Positions 1-9,127 are shown, counted from the stretch's first letter. The stretch: 64,000 bases of DNA from Actinomycetales bacterium Actino_02 (GCA_001603275.1 LUYM01000020.1:62001-126000), one strand, 5' to 3'. Numbers and translations are program-made. The notes: generated by a model not told the origin, from the letters alone.

Positions 1-84
1 AACAGGCTGTAGGGATCCATCAGGCTCCTGGCTCGGTTGCAGGAGTGAGCCTAACCTCTGCGGCGGGGCAAGCGCCCGCCCGGC

Positions 85-2175
85 TCAGTGCTTGACCGAA
101 TGGCTACTCGAGGTGGCCGAGGTCGTGGTGTAGCCGGACTTGCTGGCGGTGATCTTCACCGAGATCTTCTTGCCGCGATCCCGCCAGGTCAGCTTGTACT
201 TGTACTTGGTGGCGCCGCTGATCGACTTGCCGTTACGCAGCCAGCGATAGCTGTAGCTGGACGGGCTCGGCGACCAGGTGCCCTTGTACGCACGAAGAGT
301 GCGACCGGACTTGTAGGTACCGCTGATGCTCGGGGTGCCCTTGGCGAACACGCCGGCGGCGACCGACGAGGTCTCGGTGCTGAACCGGATCGAACGTTGG
401 TCGCCGAGGCTCGCGGTCACCTTGACCAGCATGTTCTTGCCCTTGTCGCTGGAAGTCAGCAGGTAGGACATCCCGGTGGCTCCGCTGATCTTCGACCCAC
501 TGCGGTACCACTGGTAGCTCAACGTCGCCTCGCTGCCGGCAGTCGTCTCGGCGGTGAGGCTCTGGCCCACTCGCACGGTCCCGCTGATCTGTGGTGCTGC
601 TGCCTGCAGGCCGGCCGCACTGGGGGTGACAGTCAGATTGCCGGCCAGGGCACGTACCGCGGCTGCGGCGTTCAGGCGTCCAGCCCCGCAGCGCGTGCAG
701 GAAGGCGTCGCGTCGGCCGACTGGGTCAGCAGGTACTTGACGTCGCTGTAAGTGAGACTCGGATCGATCGACTTGAGCAAGGCGGCGGCGCCGGCCACAT
801 GGGGAGCGGCCATCGAGGTGCCGGCCATGTAGGCGTATCCGGGGCTGCTGGGCTTGGTGTTGCCCAGGTTGATGGTGGAGAGGATGTCGTCTGCGGCGGA
901 GATCGAGTTCGCGCCACCTGGGGCCGACAAGGTGACTTGCCGTGTGGAGTCGCCGTAATTGCTGTAGCCGGCCAGGGTTCCGCTCGGTCCGGTGGCGGCC
1001 ACCGAGATGACGTTGTTGCAGTTCGCCGGGCTGGAGGTGGACACAGGCCGAGCGCTGTTGCCGGCGGCGACGACGACCACGACCCCCTTCGCGGTGGCCG
1101 CGTTGATGGCGGACTGCATTGCCACCCCGCACGCCTCGGTTGTGCCCAGGGACATGTTGATCACATCGACGGGCTGGGAGTTCGTCGGCAGATTCGCGAC
1201 CGGGATGCCGGCGGCCCAGAGGATGGCCGTGATGACGTCCTGCTCGTCGCCGCCATCGTGGCCCAGGACCCGCAGCGGCTCGATCTTCGTGTCCGGAGCA
1301 ACCCCAGCAACGCCGAGGTGGTTGTTCGCGATGGCTGCGATGATCCCGGCCACGTGGGTGCCGTGCCAAGACGAGTATTCCCGGCTCGTGTAGTCGCCGG
1401 GATCACTCGGGTTGGAGTCCGGGCCGCCTCCGTCGCCGGCAACCGTCGGATCGGTGATGAAGTCGTAGCCGTCGATGATGTTGCCGCCGATGATCCGCGC
1501 GCTCGAGCCGGTCAGGTCGGGATGGGCGGTGATGCCGGTGTCGATCACGCCGACCACGGCGTTCGCGCCGGTTGAGGTGGGCCAGGCATCTTCTGCGTGA
1601 GTGCCGTAGGTGCCGCTGCTCGACAGGTTCCACAGCAGGTTGTAGTAGGCGTCATCGGTCGTTGTCGGACGGAACCAGCCCGCACCCTCGGCGGCCTTCA
1701 CGCCCTTGAGGTCTGTGACCTGATCCTCGACCTTCGTGGTCTCAGAGTCGGTCAACGGTGCGTCCAGCGTGACCGCGGCCATCGAGTCGGTGATCGGGAC
1801 GACCTTGGCGACCTGTGCGTCAGCGACCTGGTCTGCCACCTTCGCCACCGCGGCCTCTGCGGCCTTGGCCGGGTCGGACTGCGCCTTGTCGAAGGTCACG
1901 ATGAGAGTCTGCGTCGCCGGATCGGACGACGCGTCCGTCGTCGGGTCGGAGGCTGTCGACTCCGTCGGTGAGGGACTGCTGCTGGCAGTCGGCGCGGGAG
2001 TCTCGCCGGCCGAGGAAGTCTCGCCGGCTGAGGGAGTCGCGGTGGTGGTGGGAGTGCTCGGCGTTGCCGAAGGTGCCTCGGATGGAGTGTCGTCGGCATT
2101 GGCCGGGGTCAGGCTGAGCGGCAGAATCACCAGGCTCAGCGCCGCAACCGCAGCCGTGCCAAAGCGCCAGGACAT
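85..2175 (-). CDS. Secreted subtilisin-like serine protease (S8) with C-terminal Ig-like repeats
   Basis: A 696-residue exported peptidase. Residues 1-28 form a signal peptide. Residues 29-88 are a Ser/Thr/Pro/Ala-rich linker and about 89-165 resemble an I9-type propeptide. The S8 catalytic domain spans about 180-510. The triad is visible: Asp212 in GVIDTG, His271 in WHGTHVAG and Ser454 in GTSMAAPHVAG, with the oxyanion Asn373 in AAGN. After residue 525 there are two repeats of the actinobacterial YQWYRSG/YRWLRNG type ending in KVTAS-like strands, probably surface or carbohydrate contact modules. The protein should cleave extracellular proteins after self-processing. It stands alone on the minus strand, with a GGGAGCC-like ribosome site before the ATG. 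Family assignment is secure; the substrate is unknown. Confidence 0.93.
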   Translation of the reverse strand: MSWRFGTAAVAALSLVILPLSLTPANADDTPSEAPSATPSTPTTTATPSAGETSSAGETPAPTASSSPSPTESTASDPTTDASSDPATQTLIVTFDKAQSDPAKAAEAAVAKVADQVADAQVAKVVPITDSMAAVTLDAPLTDSETTKVEDQVTDLKGVKAAEGAGWFRPTTTDDAYYNLLWNLSSSGTYGTHAEDAWPTSTGANAVVGVIDTGITAHPDLTGSSARIIGGNIIDGYDFITDPTVAGDGGGPDSNPSDPGDYTSREYSSWHGTHVAGIIAAIANNHLGVAGVAPDTKIEPLRVLGHDGGDEQDVITAILWAAGIPVANLPTNSQPVDVINMSLGTTEACGVAMQSAINAATAKGVVVVVAAGNSARPVSTSSPANCNNVISVAATGPSGTLAGYSNYGDSTRQVTLSAPGGANSISAADDILSTINLGNTKPSSPGYAYMAGTSMAAPHVAGAAALLKSIDPSLTYSDVKYLLTQSADATPSCTRCGAGRLNAAAAVRALAGNLTVTPSAAGLQAAAPQISGTVRVGQSLTAETTAGSEATLSYQWYRSGSKISGATGMSYLLTSSDKGKNMLVKVTASLGDQRSIRFSTETSSVAAGVFAKGTPSISGTYKSGRTLRAYKGTWSPSPSSYSYRWLRNGKSISGATKYKYKLTWRDRGKKISVKITASKSGYTTTSATSSSHSVKH

Positions 2176-2308
2176 CGGGGGGCTCCCTTCTTGAGGCAGG
2201 CTGATCGTCGCATGCCCACCTATGAGGAGCCTGAAAAGAGTGTGGCTGTCCGCAGTGAGTCTGCGGGGCAGCTTGAGCCTTCGGCCTACTCAGCGGCGCA
2301 ACAGAGGC

Positions 2309-3250
2309 TCAGTCCTCGGCCCATTCCCAGCCGATCCCGTAGGCCAAGCCGGGGTAGGGACGACTGAACGAGGCGCCGACTCGGCTCGACTCTTCGAGGC
2401 TGAGTTCGCGGACCTCGTCGCCGATGCCGGCCATGTCGGAGGCGATCACGCCGTCCATCACCCAGGCGCGACGCGCCACCGGGGGCGTGCCGAAGTCGAT
2501 GCTGACCTTCAGTGTGTGGGCCGGACGCAACGGCGCCAGGGCCAGAAAGGGGTTCATGGCGTGTGCCCGTGGCACATGGACCTGCAGCTTGGTCTGCCGG
2601 ATCTCGCCACGAGCCAGATCCTTGGGAAGCTCAAGGGCCACGCGCCACAGGGTCTTCGAGGGCCGCAGCACCTCGACCACTTCGAGTCCCTCGAGGGCAG
2701 TGAAGGTGAGGTCTGTGTTCGGCTCCAGTCGGCCAGGAATGCCGAATGCCTCGTGGATCTGTTTGGGTCGATCGGTCAGCGAGCGGACGGTCCGAGTCAG
2801 GGTCAAGGTCGCATCCTCGGCCAGGACGAGATCCAGTTCGTGATCTTCCCAGCGCCAGCCGTGGTCGTTGAATGGGCCGCGAGTGTCGGCATGGGCGACC
2901 GCGAGAGCCTCGCCGAGAAGCTGCTCGGCGGTCCGGAGGCGGCGCCGCAGGACTCGTGGGCTGCGGTCGAGAACTCGCTCGGCGACGGCCAGGCGCTGTT
3001 CCAGGAACGGCTCGTCGGAACTCACCCCTGAGGCCATCAGGATCAGATACCGAAGATCCCGCGGGAAAGCCTGGGTGTTCTCGTCCAGCAGTTTGGTGAG
3101 TGCGGCACGAGCTTCATCGTCATTTGTGGATGGGTCGATTCCGAGGATTCGCTGCAACTCGGCTCCCAGCCACCGCTGGATATTCGGACGCCTGATCCCA
3201 CGGCCACGATGTAACTCGCGCAGTTCTGCGCTGATCGCAACCTCGTCCAT
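2309..3250 (-). CDS. Hypothetical protein, 313 aa, helical N-terminal half
   Basis: I do not recognise a named family. The first ~110 residues look all-helical and charged, with a segment reading RDLRYLILMASGV followed by Arg/Leu-rich helices (RSPRVLRRRLRTAEQLL). A similar arrangement occurs at the N-termini of uncharacterised actinobacterial proteins. The C-terminal ~190 residues look like mixed alpha/beta and end in GIGWEWAED. There is no signal peptide or membrane segment, so it is probably cytoplasmic. It lies between the protease gene and the ior operon on the minus strand and is not coupled to either. Coding is supported by length, strand bias and codon use typical of the genome. Confidence 0.7.
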   Translation of the reverse strand: MDEVAISAELRELHRGRGIRRPNIQRWLGAELQRILGIDPSTNDDEARAALTKLLDENTQAFPRDLRYLILMASGVSSDEPFLEQRLAVAERVLDRSPRVLRRRLRTAEQLLGEALAVAHADTRGPFNDHGWRWEDHELDLVLAEDATLTLTRTVRSLTDRPKQIHEAFGIPGRLEPNTDLTFTALEGLEVVEVLRPSKTLWRVALELPKDLARGEIRQTKLQVHVPRAHAMNPFLALAPLRPAHTLKVSIDFGTPPVARRAWVMDGVIASDMAGIGDEVRELSLEESSRVGASFSRPYPGLAYGIGWEWAED

Positions 3251-3552
3251 AGCTCGAATTGTGCCCTGAAAAGGCCCTCCAGCGCGACCGAGCGCGCCAG
3301 AGAGGCAAGAACCGCGGTGTGAAGGCCGGTCAGATCATTGTCATTTTGGTCTCTCGGCTGCGATGCGCCCGCAATGATCGACATGATCACCATAGGCGAA
3401 GGCGCCCGGATGTCGGTGCGACGGCTCGGAGAGTCGGTTCCTTTCGCCGGCCATTGCGAAGCGGAGGAGGACCGATGCTCATCATCACAATTCGCTCCGC
3501 GGACGGCGTGGTTGTCCTCCCAATCATGGAGAGGCTGTCCCCATAGGGGGGT

Positions 3553-3574
3553 TGACCGCAGGCCGCAGCGGTCA
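3553..3574. repeat. Inverted repeat TGACCGC-N8-GCGGTCA
   Basis: Perfect 7-bp arms (3553-3559 and 3568-3574) with an 8-bp spacer, about 140 bp upstream of iorA. The geometry fits a dimeric regulator site. No regulator gene is adjacent. Confidence 0.4.
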
Positions 3575-3594
3575 GTTCGGGGATGGAGCACTGC

Positions 3595-3635
3595 CGGTTT
3601 GTGGGGCTGAGTCGCGAGACGGGCCCCACAAACCG
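3595..3635 (+). repeat. 13-bp-stem hairpin upstream of iorA
   Basis: CGGTTTGTGGGGC (3595-3607) and GCCCCACAAACCG (3623-3635) are perfect complements around a 15-nt loop. There is no U-tract. It sits 80 bp before iorA with no plus-strand gene upstream, so it is either in the operon leader (attenuator-like) or marks an insulator. Function is inferred only. Confidence 0.5.
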
Positions 3636-3682
3636 CGTCCATAGGCAGGACCTCCGCTGAGACACTCGTCCCACTCTGCGAA

Positions 3683-3697
3683 ACTACGCAACGTAGT
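3683..3697. promoter_or_regulatory. Candidate operator ACTACG-CAA-CGTAGT at the iorA promoter
   Basis: Perfect 6-bp inverted repeat with a 3-bp centre, ending 18 bp before the iorA start codon and just upstream of its SD (GAGAGG, about 3702-3707). Position and symmetry suggest a TetR/MarR-class repressor site. The cognate regulator is not in this window as far as can be seen. Confidence 0.4.
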
Positions 3698-3715
3698 AGT
3701 AGAGAGGACGCAACG

Positions 3716-5398
3716 GTGCGGACGCGACTGCTTTCCGGCAATGAAGCGGTGGCCCTCGGTGCATGGGAGGCCGGGGTCGTCGTCGGCTGCGGCTATCCGG
3801 GGACGCCATCCACGGAGATCCTTGAGGCGTTGGCCGGCAAGCCCGGGGTGTACACCGAGTGGTCGGTGAACGAGAAAGTCGCCCTCGAAGTGGGCGTCGG
3901 AGCCGCTCTGGCGGGCGGACGGACGCTGGTCACCATGAAGCACGTCGGCGTCAACGTCGCTGCGGACCCGCTCTTCACGGCTAGCTACACCGGGGTGCGT
4001 GCCGGTCTGGTGATCGTCACTGCCGACGACCCGGAGCTGCACTCGTCCCAGAATGAGCAGGACAACCGCAACTACGCGATCGCCGCGAAGGTGCCGATGC
4101 TCGAACCGGCCGACTCGCAAGAGGCTCGGGAGTTCACCCGGATGGCTTTCGAGCTCTCCGAGGAGTTCGACACCCCGGTCTTTCTACGGCTGACCACCCG
4201 GCTGTCCCATTCCAAGAGCCTGATCACCGTCTCCGCTGACGGACCGCAGCGCACCGAGGCGCCGCTGGCGGCCGGCTTCGAGCCGAACCCGCGCAAGTAC
4301 GTGATGATCCCCGGGCACGCGCGGGCCAGGAGGGTGGCGGTCGAGGAGCGGACGCTCCGGCTGCGCTCCGCGGTCGAGACGCATCCGGCGAATCGGATCG
4401 AGTGGCCCGAAGGGCTGGCCACCGACGCCGTGGCCGAGTTCGGCGTGATCACCTCGGGCATCCCCTACAGCTACGTCGCCGAAGTGGCCGCCGGGGCGCC
4501 GGTGCTGAAGCTGGGCGTGGTCCATCCGCTGCCGCGCAGCTTGGTCACCGAGTTCGCGGCCCGGGTGAAGCGGCTGTACGTGGTCGAGGAGCTCGATCCG
4601 GTGATCGAGACCCAGCTCAAGGCCTGGGGCGTCGACTGCATTGGTCGGGAGGCGTTCCCCGGGATCGGTGAGTTCACCCCGACCATCGTGGCCGACGGGC
4701 TGGGGCTGCCGCTCCCGAAGCCCACCGTGGCGCCGCAACTGGAAGTGGCGGTGCGACGCCCGGGGCTTTGCCCCGGCTGCCCGCACGACCACGTGTTCAC
4801 CGAACTGAACCGGCTGGGCTTCATCGTGTCCGGCGACATCGGCTGCTACTCACTGGGAGTGCTGCCGCCGTACAACGCCATGGACACCCTGCTCGACATG
4901 GGCGCCTCGCTGACCATGGCCCAGGGGATGGATCTGGTCGTCCCCGAAGCCCAGCGTGGGCGGATTGCGGCCGTCATCGGGGACTCGACCTTCGCGCATT
5001 CGGGGATCACCGGGCTGCTGAATGCCGTCTGGAACGGGCGGGACGGGCTCTACATCGTTCTCGACAACGGCACCACCGCAATGACCGGGATGCAGCCCAA
5101 CCCGCTCAGCGGCGAGCGGATGGGGCGTGCCGATGCTCCGGCGCTGGACTACGAATCGCTGGCCAAGGCGATCCACCTTCCCGACGGTCACCTGGCCATG
5201 GTGGACGCCTACGACACCACGGCCATCTCGGAGGCGATCGAGCACCTCAGTGAGCTGACCGGGGTCCGGTTGTTGGTGGTGCTGGGCCTGTGCCTGATCG
5301 AGGGCCAGAAGCTCAAACGGATCGAGAAGCTCGACCTGAAGAAGACCGTCCGTCGTGAACTGGTTCGCAACCACCCGGTGGGAGGTGCCCATGTCTGA
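3716..5398 (+). CDS. iorA: Indolepyruvate (arylpyruvate) ferredoxin oxidoreductase, alpha subunit
   Basis: With IorB it converts indole-, phenyl- or hydroxyphenyl-pyruvate plus CoA to the arylacetyl-CoA and CO2, reducing a low-potential acceptor. The N-terminal pyrimidine-binding domain has GYPGTPSTEI (27-36). The TPP-binding half has CPGCPH (352-357), GDIGCYSLG (373-381) and GDSTFAHSG (422-430). The protein stops at residue 560, directly after the TPP domain. The C-terminal two-cluster ferredoxin domain of classical IorA is absent. Cys352, Cys355, Cys377 and possibly Cys526 could still hold one cluster, as in two-subunit 2-oxoacid oxidoreductases. The GTG start is set by GAGAGG. It overlaps iorB by 8 nt. 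Confidence 0.92.
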   Translation: MRTRLLSGNEAVALGAWEAGVVVGCGYPGTPSTEILEALAGKPGVYTEWSVNEKVALEVGVGAALAGGRTLVTMKHVGVNVAADPLFTASYTGVRAGLVIVTADDPELHSSQNEQDNRNYAIAAKVPMLEPADSQEAREFTRMAFELSEEFDTPVFLRLTTRLSHSKSLITVSADGPQRTEAPLAAGFEPNPRKYVMIPGHARARRVAVEERTLRLRSAVETHPANRIEWPEGLATDAVAEFGVITSGIPYSYVAEVAAGAPVLKLGVVHPLPRSLVTEFAARVKRLYVVEELDPVIETQLKAWGVDCIGREAFPGIGEFTPTIVADGLGLPLPKPTVAPQLEVAVRRPGLCPGCPHDHVFTELNRLGFIVSGDIGCYSLGVLPPYNAMDTLLDMGASLTMAQGMDLVVPEAQRGRIAAVIGDSTFAHSGITGLLNAVWNGRDGLYIVLDNGTTAMTGMQPNPLSGERMGRADAPALDYESLAKAIHLPDGHLAMVDAYDTTAISEAIEHLSELTGVRLLVVLGLCLIEGQKLKRIEKLDLKKTVRRELVRNHPVGGAHV

Positions 5399-5987
5399 GG
5401 TGTTCAACGTGCTGCTGGTCGGTGTCGGCGGCCAGGGGATCGTGTTGTCCAGCGACATCCTGGCCGAGGCTGCCGCGCTGAGCGGTCTGGATGTGAAGAA
5501 GTCTGAGATCCACGGCATGTCCCGACGCGGTGGGCCGGTGTTCAGCCACGTCCGGTTCGGTACTCGAGTGCACTCGCCGGTGATCCCGAACGGTGCGGTC
5601 GATGTGATCTTGGCGATGGAACCGATGGAGTTGCTGCGCTGGGCGTCCTGGGCGCGTCCGGGGGCTGCGGCCTGCTACCTGGACGCCCCGATTCTTCCGG
5701 TTGGCGTCGACGGCTATCCCGAGGGGCTGGACGACGAACTTGGCCGGCTGTTCCCCCGGCTGGTCCGGATCCGGCTGGCCGAGATCCGGCGCAGTGTCCC
5801 GCTCAAGGTGCGCAATACCGCCCTGCTGGGTGCGGCGTCGGTGTTCCTGCCGCTGGCTGGGGAGAGCTTCGCCGCGGCGATCTCCGCTCTCGCGCCGCGG
5901 GGAAGCGCGCAGGCCAACCAGGAAGCCTTCGACACCGGCCGCGCCCGGGCCGAGGCTCAGCTGAAGGAGTCGACCAATGTGGAGTGA
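5391..5987 (+). CDS. iorB: Indolepyruvate ferredoxin oxidoreductase, beta subunit
   Basis: A 198-residue gamma/beta-type subunit of 2-oxoacid oxidoreductases. It opens with VLLVGVGGQGIVLSSDILAEAA, whose GxGGQG loop (11-16) is the family hallmark, followed by EIHGMSRRGG (about 39-48), also conserved in IorB. The start is the ATG at 5391, with SD GGGAGG seven bases upstream, rather than any upstream codon inside iorA. The 8-nt overlap with iorA and 11-nt overlap with the ligase gene indicate tight translational coupling and a stoichiometric complex. Cytoplasmic. Confidence 0.92.
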   Translation: MSEVFNVLLVGVGGQGIVLSSDILAEAAALSGLDVKKSEIHGMSRRGGPVFSHVRFGTRVHSPVIPNGAVDVILAMEPMELLRWASWARPGAAACYLDAPILPVGVDGYPEGLDDELGRLFPRLVRIRLAEIRRSVPLKVRNTALLGAASVFLPLAGESFAAAISALAPRGSAQANQEAFDTGRARAEAQLKESTNVE

Positions 5988-7284
5988 AGCCGTTCAGACG
6001 ATGCCGGTCGGGCAACTGCGGGCGCTCCAGCTGCACCGGCTGAAGGCCCTGCTGGCGTTGGTCCACGACCGCGTCGAGTTCTACCGCAATCGGCTCGACC
6101 AGGCAGGGGTGGTGCCGTCGGCGGTGACCAGCCTGGGCGACCTGGAGCGGGTTCCGCTCACTTCCAAATACGACATGCGCGAGGTGTTCCCGTTCGGGCT
6201 GTTCGCGGTGCCGGCCAGCGAGATCGTCGAGGTGCACATGTCCTCGGGTACCACCGGCAAGCCGGTGGTCGGTGGCTACACCCGCGACGATCTGGAGCTG
6301 TGGCAGGAGGTGATGGCCCGTACCCTGGACGCCGGCGGCCTGCACTGCGGCGACATCATCCAGGTTGCCTACGGCTACGGCCTGTTCACCGGCGGCCTGG
6401 GTGGTCACTACGGCGGAACTCGGTTGGGGGCCATGACGCTGCCAATGTCCTCGGGCAACACCTTCCGACAGCTGAACACCATGGCCGACTTCGGTACCAC
6501 CGCGCTGCTGTGCACCCCCTCCTACGCGCTGTTCATCGCCGAGCAGGCGCGAGAACAGGGGATCGATCTGGCCTCCGGACCGCTCCGGGCGGGCTTCTTC
6601 GGCGCCGAGCCGTGGTCTTGCGAGATGCGCAGCGACATCGAGGCCAAGTTGGGCATCAAGGCCTACGACATCTACGGGCTCACCGAGCTGATCGGCCCCG
6701 GCGTGGCCGCCGAGTGCAGCGAGCAGAACGGGCTGCACGTCTTCGAAGATCACTTCTATCCCGAGATCATCGACTCCGAGACCGGTGCGGTGCTGCCCCC
6801 GGGAGAGAAGGGTGAGCTTGTCCTCACCACGCTGACCAGGACCGGGACGCCGGTGCTGCGCTACCGGACCCGCGACATCACCTACCTGATCGACGAGCCC
6901 TGCCCGTGTGGGCGGACGTCTCGGCGGATCCATCGACTGATGGGACGCAACGACGACATGCTGATCATTCGGGGCGTCAACGTGTTCCCGCAGCAGGTCG
7001 AAGAGGTGCTGCTGCGCATCGAAGGCGTCGAGCCGTACTACCGGATCGTGGTGGACCGGGACGGCTCGATGGACACCCTCGAGGTGGAAGTCGAAATGAC
7101 CGAGGGTCTGTTCTCCGACGAGGTGCGCACGGTGCTGGCCCTGGAGCGGCGGATCGAGCACGAGTTGCGGTTGGCGCTGGGGATCGCGGCGGTGGTGAAG
7201 TTGGTGAATCCGAAGACCATCGAGCGTAGTGAGGGCAAGGCCAAGCGGATCGTCGACCGGCGAACCGTCACCACGAGCATCTAG
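5977..7284 (+). CDS. paaK: Phenylacetate-CoA ligase family protein (AMP-forming)
   Basis: A 435-residue adenylate-forming enzyme. The P-loop is SSGTTGKPVVGGYT (about 89-102). The adenylate core has YDIYGLTELIGPG, and YRTRDITYL leads into the Zn-like CPCGRTSRRI and the hinge GRNDDMLIIRGVNVFPQQVEE characteristic of PaaK. It joins arylacetate to CoA, or in reverse releases arylacetate with ATP formation from products of IorAB. Being third in the ior operon, the same layout as in many anaerobes, supports a role with indoleacetyl- or phenylacetyl-CoA. The start ATG overlaps iorB by 11 nt. The exact aryl substrate cannot be read from sequence. Confidence 0.9.
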   Translation: MWSEAVQTMPVGQLRALQLHRLKALLALVHDRVEFYRNRLDQAGVVPSAVTSLGDLERVPLTSKYDMREVFPFGLFAVPASEIVEVHMSSGTTGKPVVGGYTRDDLELWQEVMARTLDAGGLHCGDIIQVAYGYGLFTGGLGGHYGGTRLGAMTLPMSSGNTFRQLNTMADFGTTALLCTPSYALFIAEQAREQGIDLASGPLRAGFFGAEPWSCEMRSDIEAKLGIKAYDIYGLTELIGPGVAAECSEQNGLHVFEDHFYPEIIDSETGAVLPPGEKGELVLTTLTRTGTPVLRYRTRDITYLIDEPCPCGRTSRRIHRLMGRNDDMLIIRGVNVFPQQVEEVLLRIEGVEPYYRIVVDRDGSMDTLEVEVEMTEGLFSDEVRTVLALERRIEHELRLALGIAAVVKLVNPKTIERSEGKAKRIVDRRTVTTSI

Positions 7285-7296
7285 GCAGGAGCGGAG

Positions 7297-7698
7297 ATGA
7301 TCCTTCGACAGGTCTCGGTCTTTCTGGAGAGCGAGCAGGGCCGGCTGGCCCCGGTGGTGCGGCATCTGGCCGATCGGGGGGTGAACCTGCGGGCGTTGAT
7401 GCTGGCCGAGACGGATCGGTTCGGCATCGTCCGGTTCATCGCCGACGACGCCGATGCCGCCCTGGCTGCCGTCCAGGAGCTCGGGGTGACGGCCCGGGTC
7501 TCGGAAGTGTTCGGAGTCGAGGTTCCGGATCGTCCCGGGGGCCTGGCCGAGTTGCTCACCATGCTCGATCGGGCGCAGGTCAGCGTGGAGTACCTCTATG
7601 CCGAGCTGGCCGAGATTGAGGGACGTGCCTTGCTGGTGCTCAAGCTGACCCCCGCGGAGGTGGCCGGCCAGGTGTTGGCCGAGGCCGGCCTGGGCTGA
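7297..7698 (+). CDS. Tandem ACT-domain protein
   Basis: A 133-residue protein made of two ACT domains (about 1-65 and 68-133). Each carries a Gly-turn motif (EQGRLAPVVRHLADRGVNL; DRPGGLAELLTMLDRAQVSV). ACT domains bind amino acids, so this is probably an allosteric sensor of aromatic amino acids or related acids for the IOR/ligase pathway. Small ACT proteins are a known partner of ior-paaK operons. It begins 12 bp after paaK with SD GGAG. The ligand is inferred, not shown. Confidence 0.85.
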   Translation: MILRQVSVFLESEQGRLAPVVRHLADRGVNLRALMLAETDRFGIVRFIADDADAALAAVQELGVTARVSEVFGVEVPDRPGGLAELLTMLDRAQVSVEYLYAELAEIEGRALLVLKLTPAEVAGQVLAEAGLG

Positions 7699-7744
7699 GT
7701 GGTTCGACTCGCTCCCATCCGGCTCGGCTGCCAGGATGGAAGCC

Positions 7745-9127
7745 ATGATCGCTGACGAACTCGAGACCCGACTGCGAGCCGCTGTTGCTGCAGCCATGCC
7801 GCAGGCCATTGCCGAACTCACCGAGTTGGTGGCCATCCCATCGATCTCCTGGCCGGCCTTCGATCAGGCGCCGATGCGGGTCAGCGCCGAGGCGATCCGC
7901 GAGCTGGCCGACCAGACCGGCGTCTTTGATGAGGTCGCGATTCGGACTGCTCGGATCCCGGGCACCGATGCCGACGGCCAACCGGCCGTCCTCGGTACTC
8001 GGGATGTCGCCGGTCGACGAGTCCTGCTCTATGCCCACCACGACGTCCAGCCGGTGGGGGAGGAGAGCCTGTGGCTCACCCCGCCGTTCGTGGCCACCGA
8101 GCGGGATGGACGCTTGTACGGCCGTGGCACCGCCGATGACAAGGCCGGGGTACTCACCCATCTGACCGCCGTGAAGGTGGTCCGTGAGGTGCTCGGAGAC
8201 AGCTTCGGTCTCGGGGTGAGCTTGTTCGTCGAAGGCGAGGAGGAGTACGGCTCGCGCTCCTTCGGGCAGTTCTTGGCCGATCACCGCGACACCTTGGCCG
8301 CCGACCTGATCGTGGTGGCCGACTCCGGGAACTGGGACGCCGACACTCCGGGGCTCACCGTTGCATTGCGCGGCAACGCCCGGTTCACGCTGCGGGTGCG
8401 GACGCTCGCGCACGCTCTGCATTCCGGCATGTTCGGCGGTGCCGTGCCCGACGCCATGCTGGCCACGATCAAGCTGCTCAACACGCTGTGGGACGAGAAC
8501 GGTGAGGTCGCCGTGCCCGGTCTGGCCGTCCGGGACGGGGAGGTGCCCGCCTATGACGAGCAGCGGCTCCGCGAAGAGACCGACTTGCCGGCCACCAGCA
8601 CGCCGATCGGCACCGGGCCGATCCTGGAGCGGATCTGGAACCGTCCCTCGATCACGGTGACCGGGATCGACCACGCCAGCGTGGCTGCCGCGTCCAACAC
8701 GCTCAGCCCGGAGGTCACTGTGGTGATCAGTGCCCGGGTTGCCCCGGGCCAAGACGCGGTCGAGGCCTACCAGGCGATCAAGGCCCACCTGGAGGCCCAT
8801 GCGCCGTTCGGTGCGCAGCTGGAGTTCAGCGAGGTCGATTGCGGCCAGGGCTTCGAAGCCAAGCCGGGTTGGGCCACCGAACTCGGCCTCGTCGCGCTCG
8901 AGAAGGGCTACGGCGTCGCGCCCGTAGAACTCGGGGTCGGAGGCTCGATTCCGTTCATCTCCGAGTTGGCCGCCGAGTTCCCGGATGCCGGGATCCTGGT
9001 CACGGCAGTTCTCGATCCGCTGGCATCACCGCACAGCCCCAATGAGTCGCTGCACCTGGCCACCTTCGAGCATGCGGTACTGGCTGAGGCGATTCTCCTG
9101 GCGGCGCTGGCCACCTCTGCCGCCTAG
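7745..9127 (+). CDS. M20-family dipeptidase/metallopeptidase
   Basis: About 460 residues, cytoplasmic zinc peptidase of the CNDP/PepV-like M20 group. Metal and catalytic motifs are present: LLYAHHDVQPVG (His and catalytic Asp), GRGTADDKAG (bridging Asp), VEGEEEYGS (catalytic Glu pair), and a lid/dimerisation domain containing LHSGMFGGAVPD. It probably hydrolyses dipeptides or N-acyl amino acids. Of two in-frame ATGs (7736, 7745), the second has AGGA eight bases upstream and is preferred. It lies 46 bp after the ACT gene on the same strand and may be cotranscribed, but no overlap supports a functional link. Confidence 0.88.
   Translation: MIADELETRLRAAVAAAMPQAIAELTELVAIPSISWPAFDQAPMRVSAEAIRELADQTGVFDEVAIRTARIPGTDADGQPAVLGTRDVAGRRVLLYAHHDVQPVGEESLWLTPPFVATERDGRLYGRGTADDKAGVLTHLTAVKVVREVLGDSFGLGVSLFVEGEEEYGSRSFGQFLADHRDTLAADLIVVADSGNWDADTPGLTVALRGNARFTLRVRTLAHALHSGMFGGAVPDAMLATIKLLNTLWDENGEVAVPGLAVRDGEVPAYDEQRLREETDLPATSTPIGTGPILERIWNRPSITVTGIDHASVAAASNTLSPEVTVVISARVAPGQDAVEAYQAIKAHLEAHAPFGAQLEFSEVDCGQGFEAKPGWATELGLVALEKGYGVAPVELGVGGSIPFISELAAEFPDAGILVTAVLDPLASPHSPNESLHLATFEHAVLAEAILLAALATSAA

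Larger units (their letters stand above)
3251..3715. other. 465-bp intergenic region between divergent genes, rich in inverted repeats
   Basis: No convincing gene is seen. The segment separates the divergent hypothetical gene and iorA and must contain both promoters. Three separate inverted repeats lie in its last 165 bases (listed individually). The first 300 bases show nothing clear. Confidence 0.6.

Noticed and set aside
5803-7836. 677-codon open frame antisense to the ior operon
   Set aside because: Covers parts of three well-supported plus-strand genes; low-complexity His/Gln-rich product.
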